Positions 1 through 6,650 of a DNA stretch of 34,802 nt are shown here, in pieces; the stretch's first letter is position 1; each line of letters opens with the position of its first letter. The notes under the pieces are model-generated. The model ran no database searches. It was not told the DNA's origin and saw only the letters and a program-made list of their open reading frames with translations. This DNA comes from Frigididesulfovibrio sp031551885 (lineage in GTDB: Bacteria; Desulfobacterota; Desulfovibrionia; Desulfovibrionales; Desulfovibrionaceae), in NCBI GenBank assembly GCA_031551885.1, contig JAVBMX010000069.1, forward strand, positions 1-34,802, given 5' to 3'. The position numbers were made by a program, and so were the translations under genes.

Positions 1-138
<138 letters not shown>

Positions 139-150
139 TGACTCAATAAG

Positions 151-173
151 GCCCCGCATCGCGGGGCTTTTTT
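151..173 (+). terminator. rho-independent terminator after the tRNA pair
   Basis: GCCCCGC (151-157) pairs perfectly with GCGGGGC (161-167) around a three-base loop, and six T follow. It closes the tRNA-Cys/tRNA-Gly transcript but ends only 18 bases before the ATG of the next gene. Confidence 0.9.
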
Positions 174-191
174 ACAACCGGAGGTTTCCCC

Positions 192-680
192 ATGAGCATC
201 GCCCCCTTCGGCGTTGCCGTTCTATCTCATGAAGAAGTTGCCCTCGCCGGTATGCGCATCGCCACCACCATGAAAAACGCCTCGGCCGATTGCCCCGCGC
301 TGTGGCAACACTTCATGGCTCGAGCGCCCGAAATCTGCGACGCCCCGGAAGCCGGCCCCATGGGAGCATCCTACGGCCTTTCCTACATGACCCACCCGGC
401 TACGGGCGATTTTGACTACGTGGCCGCCATGCCGCTGCCCCCGGAAAAATCCCTGCCCGCGGGCATGGAGCGCTTCACCCTGCCGGCCGGACTTTACGCC
501 CGGACCATCGTCCCCAAGCTGGACCAAATCGGCGACGCCTACACCTATCTCTATACCGCCTGGATCGCCGGGCAGAGCGACTATGCCCTGAATATGACAG
601 CCCCCTGCTTTGAGCGCTACGACGAACGGTTTCTTCAATCCGGTGAGTTCGAAATCTATGTGCCGGTGGTGAAAAAATAG
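192..680 (+). CDS. GyrI-like / AraC effector-binding domain protein
   Basis: A 162-residue single-domain protein resembling the GyrI-like small-molecule-binding (SHS2) fold seen in AraC/MerR effector domains and in SbmC. Supporting features are an opening strand-and-helix pattern (VAVLSHEEVALAGMRI), a central YGLSYM and FDYVAAMPL segment, an MERFTLPAGLYART strand pair, and a C-terminal YDERF..GEFEIYVPVVK end typical of the fold. There is no helix-turn-helix or signal peptide, so it is probably a stand-alone cytoplasmic ligand-binding or sequestering protein; its ligand cannot be read from the sequence. The start is fixed by CGGAGG at 180-185. It sits between tRNA genes with a terminator just upstream, so its transcription must come from read-through or a promoter inside the tRNA region. 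Confidence 0.8.
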   Translation: MSIAPFGVAVLSHEEVALAGMRIATTMKNASADCPALWQHFMARAPEICDAPEAGPMGASYGLSYMTHPATGDFDYVAAMPLPPEKSLPAGMERFTLPAGLYARTIVPKLDQIGDAYTYLYTAWIAGQSDYALNMTAPCFERYDERFLQSGEFEIYVPVVKK

Positions 681-958
681 CGAATAAAGGCCGGTGCGCG
701 CGGATTCGAGATCAACATAAGGCGGCTCGGCCAAAGACCGAAGATGGTATTGCCGGTATCTGGAGAACGACTGGGGAAACCCGTCCTCGGCGCACCCGCC
801 GCGTCCTTTTACGCTGAAAAATGCGCGAGGCCGGGGGACCGTTCGGAACAGAGAAGGCACCGGCGGGCACATCGAGCACTGGGTTCGTTTGACCGGTGAA
901 GGTGGCGGGAAGAGCCGCTTGCCTTTTCCTCCCGAATCCCGTAAACAACTCTCCTCAT

Positions 959-1033
959 GCGGGAATAGTTCAACGGTAGAGCGTCAGCTTCCCAAGCTGA
1001 AAGTTGCGGGTTCAAATCCCGTTTCCCGCTCCA
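959..1033 (+). tRNA. tRNA-Gly (CCC)
   Basis: Acceptor GCGGGAA pairs with TTCCCGC, the anticodon arm is TCAGC-TTCCCAA-GCTGA (anticodon CCC), the T arm is GCGGG-TTCAAAT-CCCGT, and CCA is encoded. It reads a different Gly codon from the tRNA-Gly at 62-136. The 278 bases between the GyrI-like gene and this tRNA (681-958) hold no gene I can support. Confidence 0.97.
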
Positions 1034-1041
1034 GAATTTGC

Positions 1042-1072
1042 AAAGGCCATCATTCGATGGCCTTGCTGTTTT
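1042..1072 (+). terminator. terminator of tRNA-Gly(CCC)
   Basis: AAGGCCAT (1043-1050) pairs with ATGGCCTT (1057-1064) around a six-base loop, followed by GCTGTTTT. The T-rich side lies on the plus strand, so it serves the tRNA rather than the converging fdhD gene. Confidence 0.75.
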
Positions 1073-1092
1073 AACCTACTCCTTTCCTTACT

Positions 1093-1890
1093 TCACCGCC
1101 CCACCAACCGCCCGGGCCCGTCCGTGAAGACCGTAAAGCGATTTTCCTCGGTGCGGGCGAAGCCCACCAGAGTGACACCCAGGCTTTCGGCCAGAGCGAC
1201 GGAGCCCCCTGTCACGGCCGAGCGCCCGACCAAGATGCGAAACCCCGCCCGCAAGGCTTTGGCGCAATAGTTCGCGGTAATCCGGGCGGATGTGAGCAGC
1301 ACTTTGTCGGACAAAGGAACGTCCTCGGCCGCGCTCCAGCCCGCCAAGCGGTCCAGGCAGTTGTTTCGGCCGATGTCTTCCACCCGCCGCACAAGGCGGT
1401 CCGCACGGGGATCAAAAACCCCGGCCCGGTGGAAGCAGCCGGTTTCCTCCCAACCGCCTCCGCCCTCCATGAATCCACACATGGCCGCGAGCAGCGCCTC
1501 CGCGCTCCAGGAGGCCGGGGGAACCGGCTCCGGGTCCGGTACAATCTGCCCCAGCTCAACCGCATACGTATGTCCGCCGATCGGCGTCACAACAGCCGAA
1601 CGGCGCTTCCGCCCCGGGGAGTCCACGCCGGCGGCGCTCCCCTTCTCTTCTTTCAGGCTTCCGGGGAGGCATTCCAGCAGCACATGCCCCAGGACGAGAT
1701 GGTCCGGTTCGTGCGGCCAAGCCCAGAGTTCCACCGAGCCGGAGGCCCCGCCGAGCGGGTCGTTCCATTGGACCCGCAGCCGAATTTCTTCGGCCGCCGG
1801 GTCGTTGATCCGCTCCCAGCTTCCGTTGCGAAACCGCATGGCCGCAAGCTCCATCCGTCCTTTTTCGGCGGGTCGCCGGTTCTCCCTCAC
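1093..1890 (-). CDS. fdhD: formate dehydrogenase accessory sulfurtransferase FdhD, lacking CxxC
   Basis: FdhD moves sulfur from a cysteine desulfurase to the molybdenum or tungsten bis-MGD cofactor, a step formate dehydrogenases need for activity. The 265-residue product has the family signatures: TGCFHRAGVFD (about 150-160), EDIGRNNCLDRLAGW (171-185), LLTSARITANYCAKAL (198-213), GRSAVTGGSVALAESLGVTLVGF (about 222-244) and a closing FTVFTDGPGRL. The paired cysteines (CxxC, C121 and C124 in E. coli) expected before the TG.H motif are absent; that stretch reads IVPDPEPVPPASWSA, and the nearest cysteine is a single one at 138. The GTG start lies three bases after the fdhE stop, implying translational coupling. 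ATG codons at residues 13 and 18 are alternative starts. It is the last gene of moeA-fdhE-fdhD. Confidence 0.9.
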   Translation of the reverse strand: MRENRRPAEKGRMELAAMRFRNGSWERINDPAAEEIRLRVQWNDPLGGASGSVELWAWPHEPDHLVLGHVLLECLPGSLKEEKGSAAGVDSPGRKRRSAVVTPIGGHTYAVELGQIVPDPEPVPPASWSAEALLAAMCGFMEGGGGWEETGCFHRAGVFDPRADRLVRRVEDIGRNNCLDRLAGWSAAEDVPLSDKVLLTSARITANYCAKALRAGFRILVGRSAVTGGSVALAESLGVTLVGFARTEENRFTVFTDGPGRLVGR

Positions 1891-1893
1891 GGA

Positions 1894-2826
1894 TCAAAAC
1901 CCCCAGGCCGACGGCGTGGGGCGGGTGTAGCCCTTACTTTCAGCGTAAAAATCGAGCGCCAGGGAGCCGAGATCGTCCAGCCTGGGCAGCCAGACCCGAT
2001 TGCCGGAACGAAAATCCGCCAGCTTGAAGTAGTTCCGGCAGGTCGGGCAGGCGGCAACGGAGTACCCCGGCTCCTCGGGCGAGGTGTAATAGTCCGCTCC
2101 GTCGGCGAGATGCGCGAGACAGAACGGACAATCCGTGCGCGGCGCCCGATATTCAAATGAACAAAAGGAACACACATGCAGGCGCGCCCCTCCGTCTCCG
2201 GCCAGCCTGCCGATCAAAGGCGGCCCGCCGCAGACGGGGCAATGCCCGTAGGGCCAGGCGCTTGCGTTGTCGTGATCGGAGCCCAGAAAACCGGCAACCG
2301 CCTCCACCGAAGGCGTCATCGCGCTTTGGGCCGCGAAGCGCAGCAGGCCGGGGGCTTCCGGGCAGGATGCGGCCCACTCGCCCAGGCAGGAGGACGCGGG
2401 CTCGTCTCCGGCGAATTCCGCCTGCACCGCCCGGCAGGCTTTTTCCAGGAAGCCCGGTTCGGTCCGCAGGCGTTGCTCCAGCTTGCCGACAAAAGGAACC
2501 AAAACGGGGACGGTCGAGCTCAGCGCCGTGAGAATCGCCTGGGCCAGCTCTCCGGTTTGGCGTAAATCCAAGGGAAAATCCGTGGGTCGGAGCGCCGGTT
2601 TCCCTTGAGCCCGTTCCGACGTGGACGCGATGCGGGCCAACGTCTCATCCGGCGGCAGTTTGCTTCCGGCTCCGAAGGCCACCGCGTCGCGGGCCGCAAG
2701 TTGAAGCGTGGCCGTTTCGCTCACGACCGCGATCACGTCTTCCGGCAGATGCCGTTTTTCCCGTAGTTCAGCCAATTTTTCCTGCAATTGCCGCCGAGCG
2801 GCTTCAGAAGCGGCGTTCTCAGACAT
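1894..2826 (-). CDS. fdhE: formate dehydrogenase accessory protein FdhE
   Basis: FdhE-type proteins assist assembly of respiratory or periplasmic formate dehydrogenases; E. coli FdhE is a rubredoxin-like iron protein that interacts with the catalytic subunit. The 310-residue product has a helical N-terminal half and a C-terminal zinc-ribbon-like half with four CxxC pairs at 196-199, 219-222, 233-236 and 260-263 (CPVC, CSFC, CPFC, CPTC), matching the family. No signal peptide or membrane segment is visible, so it acts in the cytoplasm before Tat export. The frame stays open far upstream into moeA, but ATG at 2826 has GGGGGAG just ahead and starts the conserved part, so it was chosen. A gap of about 190 bases separates it from moeA upstream; fdhD follows after three bases. 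Confidence 0.92.
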   Translation of the reverse strand: MSENAASEAARRQLQEKLAELREKRHLPEDVIAVVSETATLQLAARDAVAFGAGSKLPPDETLARIASTSERAQGKPALRPTDFPLDLRQTGELAQAILTALSSTVPVLVPFVGKLEQRLRTEPGFLEKACRAVQAEFAGDEPASSCLGEWAASCPEAPGLLRFAAQSAMTPSVEAVAGFLGSDHDNASAWPYGHCPVCGGPPLIGRLAGDGGARLHVCSFCSFEYRAPRTDCPFCLAHLADGADYYTSPEEPGYSVAACPTCRNYFKLADFRSGNRVWLPRLDDLGSLALDFYAESKGYTRPTPSAWGF

Positions 2827-3017
2827 GGGTCTCCCCCGTGGTTCAGGTTGTCGCGCCGGACAAATGGGCGCGGGAGCCTGGGGCGTTTCACATTCGTATT
2901 CTTTACCGGAGTGCATACTCAGGCAGCGGAAAACTTTCTTTACATAGAGGGAACAAGAACCGCCCGCAATCGGCGGCCGCAACACGGGGGGCGGCAATAA
3001 GCACCGGAAACAAAACG

Positions 3018-4253
3018 CTACGGCACAAGCCGCGCATGCAGCGTTTCTCCGGCGGCGAAGCCTTCCCGATCTTCCGGGCACAGGATCAACGCGTCGACCG
3101 GCGCGGCCAGGGAACGCGGCCTGCCCTTCAGCGGGCGCGCCAGCGGGGGGCCGTTCTCCGAACGGGGCGGCTCAAGGGCGACGCGGATGTGATCGCGTCT
3201 GCCCAAGCTCGAGGTCACGGGCTCGGCCAATTCCACCGAAACCAGCCCATCGCGGAAGCCCGGACATTCGGGCTGCCCCAACAGTCTCCGCAAGAGCGGA
3301 ACAACGAAGATTTCCGCGCACATCAGCGCGGCGGCGGCATGCCCCGGCAAACCCCACAGAAAACGCCCCTCAACGCGGGCCGCTATGGGAGCTCCGCCGG
3401 GGCCGGAAACGCGGCCCGCGGATAAGATTTCACAGCCGGGCAACCCGCCGAAAACACTCAACGTACGATCACAGTGCCCGGCGGACGAACCGCCGGAAAC
3501 CAGCACCACCTCGGCAGACGTAAGGGATTCATCTATCTTTGCCCGAAGCGCGAGAGGATCGTCGACCACGGGGCCCACGGCGCGGGCTTGGGCTCCCACG
3601 GCGCGGGCCATGGCCGTCAGGGTGTGGGAGTTGACGTCGTGGACTTGCCCCGGATGCGACACCCGCCCCAAGGGGACCACTTCATCACCCGTGGATACGA
3701 CCGCCACCCGAGGACGGATGCGCGCTTCGATCCGCTCCAACCCAAAGGAGGCAAGCAGACCGATCTCTCGCGGCCCGATGACGCGGCCGGCAGGAATAAG
3801 CTCCTCGCCCCCATGGGCCTCTTCATCGGCCGGCTGGATATTGACTCCACGCCCGATCGGACGGGTGAAGGCCGACCCTCCGGGCAAGGCCTGGAACCAT
3901 TCCAGGGGAACAACCGCATCCGCGCCCACCGGCAGCATGCCCCCGGTGCAGACCCGCGCCGCCCGGCCGGACTCGAGGCGTTCATCGGGAACCGAGCCCA
4001 TGCGGCACTCGGCTCCGTACTCCAGAACGACCGGGGCGCTTTCGCGGGCCTCGGCCAGATCGCCGGAGCGCACGGCAAAGCCGTCCACGGTGGAGCGGGC
4101 AAAGCCCGGCAAATTCGTGGGAGCCGAAAAAGCCGATGCGAGCGTTCGGCCGAGGCATTCCTCCAGGCAAACGTCTTCAACGGGAAGAGGCGCGCAGGCC
4201 GCCACAGCCTCCAGAAGCGGGTCGGTCGGATGAAGAGGGGGAAATCTGGTCAC
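3018..4253 (-). CDS. moeA: molybdopterin molybdenumtransferase MoeA
   Basis: MoeA inserts molybdate (or tungstate, through MoeA paralogues) into adenylylated molybdopterin, the last common step of Moco synthesis. The 411-residue product shows NLPGFARSTVDGFAVR near 47-62, RVCTGGMLPVGADAVVPLE, the NIQPADEEAHGGEELIPAG segment, the MPT-binding domain with VAVVSTGDEV and VLVSGGSSAGHCD, and FLWGLPGHAAAALM, followed by the C-terminal beta domain. GTG at 4253 was chosen because GGTGG precedes it and the conserved sequence begins there; an ATG at 4343 would add 30 residues that do not resemble MoeA. It is the first gene of the minus-strand cofactor operon and is divergent from the formate dehydrogenase genes. 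A tungsten-specific role is possible but cannot be read here. Confidence 0.92.
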   Translation of the reverse strand: MTRFPPLHPTDPLLEAVAACAPLPVEDVCLEECLGRTLASAFSAPTNLPGFARSTVDGFAVRSGDLAEARESAPVVLEYGAECRMGSVPDERLESGRAARVCTGGMLPVGADAVVPLEWFQALPGGSAFTRPIGRGVNIQPADEEAHGGEELIPAGRVIGPREIGLLASFGLERIEARIRPRVAVVSTGDEVVPLGRVSHPGQVHDVNSHTLTAMARAVGAQARAVGPVVDDPLALRAKIDESLTSAEVVLVSGGSSAGHCDRTLSVFGGLPGCEILSAGRVSGPGGAPIAARVEGRFLWGLPGHAAAALMCAEIFVVPLLRRLLGQPECPGFRDGLVSVELAEPVTSSLGRRDHIRVALEPPRSENGPPLARPLKGRPRSLAAPVDALILCPEDREGFAAGETLHARLVP

Positions 4254-4331
4254 GCCGCCACCATGCCGTTGACGTCTTCGAGCCGAAGGGGAAGAGGTCC
4301 CGACGTTTCGCCGGGATCCCAACCATAAGGA

Positions 4332-4347
4332 TATATCGTACAATATA
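4332..4347. promoter_or_regulatory. candidate operator, near-palindrome TATATCGTACAATATA
   Basis: A sixteen-base inverted repeat with one mismatched pair, in the moeA/fdh divergent region just downstream of the minus-strand TATAAT. Its position would suit a repressor of moeA or a shared regulator of both operons. No regulator gene is in the window, so the binding protein is unknown. Confidence 0.4.
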
Positions 4348-4641
4348 TACTTTCACACGGGATCTTCCATTATATTTGCCGCCCGCGCGATCATCTTCTC
4401 GAGTTCAAGTTTTTTGCGAAAAGACGCCGGTTTTGCCCCCCCCTTATAATACGGCATATCTTTTTCCTTAATTCCCCAAGGATACGCCTATGCTTTTCCC
4501 GCCGAGTAAAAGCGAACGAGCGATTCGAGTCGCCGGTCGTTTCAAAAAAATACGACAAAATAATACGCCCCTGAAATAAAATTGCATATACAGGATAGTA
4601 AATGCCGTCATTGCATTCGGCGCCGAAGGCCCGGAGCGGTG

Positions 4642-4667
4642 ATCCGTCTTTGGAGAGGACGGATTTT
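4642..4667 (+). promoter_or_regulatory. hairpin with T-run in fdh 5' leader (possible attenuator)
   Basis: ATCCGTC (4642-4648) pairs with GACGGAT (4658-4664) around a nine-base loop and runs into TTTT (4664-4667), 49 bases before the cytochrome ATG. This resembles a weak intrinsic terminator inside the leader of the cytochrome-fdhAB transcript. No known riboswitch could be assigned by eye. Confidence 0.35.
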
Positions 4668-4715
4668 CGACGACGGCACCCCCACAAGAGGGAACGGCCA
4701 TTTCCCGGAGGAACC

Positions 4716-6599
4716 ATGAACCCACTCCCGACTTCCCCCCCTTCAAAACGCGGCCGGCTTTTTCCCACCGGATCGGCGGCGTTGCTTTTGTTCCTGATGT
4801 TGCCGGTCGCGGCTTTCGCCGCAAGCCCTTCCGGACGAAAGCCGGCTCAGCCCGAACCTGTGCCCGTCAAAGTCGTCTCCATTCTGAGCAACCTGCCTGC
4901 TTGGGGCGTTCTGCCCACGCCCACCGCGCCGTTTGACGCCAATGAACAGGAATACCTGTTGCTGGGGTTCGGTCGGCAGGGTTTCCACCAAACGACCGGT
5001 CCGGATGCTCCCTGGACTCTTGCGCTGCCCACCCCGACCATCTCGGTCCAGGTGTTCAAGCGAGGCGAGCACCCGGAGAGCGTCGGCAAAGAGGTGCGCG
5101 TCACCTGGGAGCTGGATCCGGAAACCGTGACGACGTCGAAAAAGGCCGCGCTTCGGGGCGACATGACCCTCGTCGCCGACGGGTTGTCCTTTACGGCCGA
5201 GATTCCGGCCACGGCCAAACGGACCGACGGCTCGCTCAACCCCTACCCGGTGGTCACGCTTACGGCGGTGGACGCCGGCACAAACAAAGTGCTGGCCCAA
5301 AGCGCCGTCGTGGTCGCGGTCGCGCCCGGTTTCGGGTGCGCCACATGCCATGACGGGCCGGGACGCAATTTTATGGAGCTGCACGACAAGCGCCGGGGAA
5401 CAAGCCTGTATGCCAAGTCGCGCAAGGGTGAGGTCGCAAACTGTAGAAGCTGCCACGCCGACGACGGCTCCGGCAAAGCGGGCATCGGCATGTCCGCCGC
5501 CCTGCATGGTCGGCATGCGCCGCAGCTTGCCGGGAAAAACGAGGAAGCCTGCCTTTCCTGCCATATCGGTCTCGGGCGCTCCGCTTCCGACGGCAACGCC
5601 CCGCCCCGCCCCCTGTTCGCCCGCGATATGCACACCGAACGCGGTCTGACCTGCGTGAACTGCCACGGAACTATGGAAGACCATACCCTGGGCCTGCTCC
5701 GGGCGGAAAAAACCGGCGGTCCGGCCAAGGCGCTCATGGCCAAAATTACTCCCCGCGCCGTGAAGTCGGCCGACGAGATCGAACCGCGCCGCGCCTGGGT
5801 GCAGCAGCCCGATTGCGCCGCCTGCCACGATTTCACCTCCAAGCCCCGGCTTGACGCCTCCGCGTTCAACAGCCGGACCAAGGACGCTTCCGATCTCTAT
5901 GCGGCGCGCATGGACGACACCGGCGAAGTCATGTGCGGGGCCTGCCACGGCGCGCCCCATGCGTTGTACCCGGCCCGCAGCCCCATCGGCCGCGACCGGG
6001 ACAACATCGTGCCCATCCAATACCAACAGCACGCCCGCGCTCTGGGGGCTGCCGGCAACTGCGCCATGTGCCACAAGCAGGATATGGACGCCCCGGCCCA
6101 CCACCCCCTGGTGGAACGCGAGCGCACAAAGATTACCCTGCCCGCCGAGGTCAAGCCCACCCTGCCCTTGGTGACGATTTCGCACCAGGCCCACGCCGCT
6201 TTGGACTGCAAGTCCTGCCACCATACCGGGCGTGAAGACGGCAAGTCCATGAGCTGCACCCGCGCCGGCTGCCACGACCTGGCGACGGCCCCGAGTTCCG
6301 ACGGCAAGGGCACCGTTACGGACCCCAAGTACTTCCGTAACGCCTTCCACGGCCCCGGCAACAGCTGCTTCTCCTGCCACGCGGAAACGCAGAAGGCCGG
6401 TAAGCCCGGCGGCCCGACGGCCTGCAAAGACTGCCATGCGACACCGTCCCCGCGCTGGGGCGCGGAAGCCGGCGGTTCCGCCGCTCCGGCCGAGGAGACG
6501 ACGCCTCAGTCAGGTACAGCGACCAAAGAAGAACCCGGAACGACCCCGAAGGAAACGCCTCAAGCCCCCGCTCCGGCGGAAAGGAACGGCACGCGCTGA
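4716..6599 (+). CDS. periplasmic multihaem cytochrome c (11 haem motifs), FDH partner
   Basis: A 627-residue exported cytochrome, first gene of the formate dehydrogenase operon and the likely electron acceptor of FdhAB. A Sec signal peptide (positive KRGR, hydrophobic core 21-35, cut near AFA-AS) is followed by a haem-free, probably beta-rich domain (about 45-205). Ten CxxCH sites follow at 208, 243, 279, 313, 367, 407, 449, 498, 551 and 570, plus one CX4CH (CTRAGCH) at 514-520. The last four motifs have class III cytochrome c3/c7 spacing with an upstream SHQAH axial-histidine segment. The C-terminal 45 residues are a Pro/Thr/Glu-rich tail with no haem sites. The start was set by CGGAGGAACC before ATG at 4716. 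It is far larger than the usual four-haem FdhC3-type partner. I do not recognise the exact family. Confidence 0.88.
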   Translation: MNPLPTSPPSKRGRLFPTGSAALLLFLMLPVAAFAASPSGRKPAQPEPVPVKVVSILSNLPAWGVLPTPTAPFDANEQEYLLLGFGRQGFHQTTGPDAPWTLALPTPTISVQVFKRGEHPESVGKEVRVTWELDPETVTTSKKAALRGDMTLVADGLSFTAEIPATAKRTDGSLNPYPVVTLTAVDAGTNKVLAQSAVVVAVAPGFGCATCHDGPGRNFMELHDKRRGTSLYAKSRKGEVANCRSCHADDGSGKAGIGMSAALHGRHAPQLAGKNEEACLSCHIGLGRSASDGNAPPRPLFARDMHTERGLTCVNCHGTMEDHTLGLLRAEKTGGPAKALMAKITPRAVKSADEIEPRRAWVQQPDCAACHDFTSKPRLDASAFNSRTKDASDLYAARMDDTGEVMCGACHGAPHALYPARSPIGRDRDNIVPIQYQQHARALGAAGNCAMCHKQDMDAPAHHPLVERERTKITLPAEVKPTLPLVTISHQAHAALDCKSCHHTGREDGKSMSCTRAGCHDLATAPSSDGKGTVTDPKYFRNAFHGPGNSCFSCHAETQKAGKPGGPTACKDCHATPSPRWGAEAGGSAAPAEETTPQSGTATKEEPGTTPKETPQAPAPAERNGTR

Positions 6600-6650
6600 G
6601 CGCGACCGGAAACCCCAACCCTACTCGTGATTCTTTCAAGGAGGCTTTCC

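Larger units (their letters stand above)
4254..4715. promoter_or_regulatory. divergent control region between moeA and the fdh operon
   Basis: 462 bases with no supportable gene, much richer in A and T than its flanks. Plus strand: a perfect TATAAT at 4445-4450 without a good -35. Minus strand: TATAAT (complement of 4369-4374), also without a clear -35. A near-palindrome lies at 4332-4347 and a hairpin followed by four T at 4642-4667. Activator-dependent promoters would explain the poor -35 boxes. The fdh leader would be about 260 bases if the 4445 box is used. Confidence 0.5.

Noticed and set aside
2827..3081. Extended FdhE start at 3081
   Set aside because: Would overlap moeA and add an arginine- and cysteine-rich stretch unlike the family; ATG at 2826 has a strong ribosome site.
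4254..4343. Extended MoeA start at ATG 4343
   Set aside because: The added 30 residues do not resemble MoeA, overlap the palindrome and promoter-like DNA, and lack a ribosome site.
4743..6437. Long minus-strand frame opposite the cytochrome gene
   Set aside because: Antisense of Cys/His-rich coding DNA with no motif or ribosome site; the plus-strand cytochrome explains the region.
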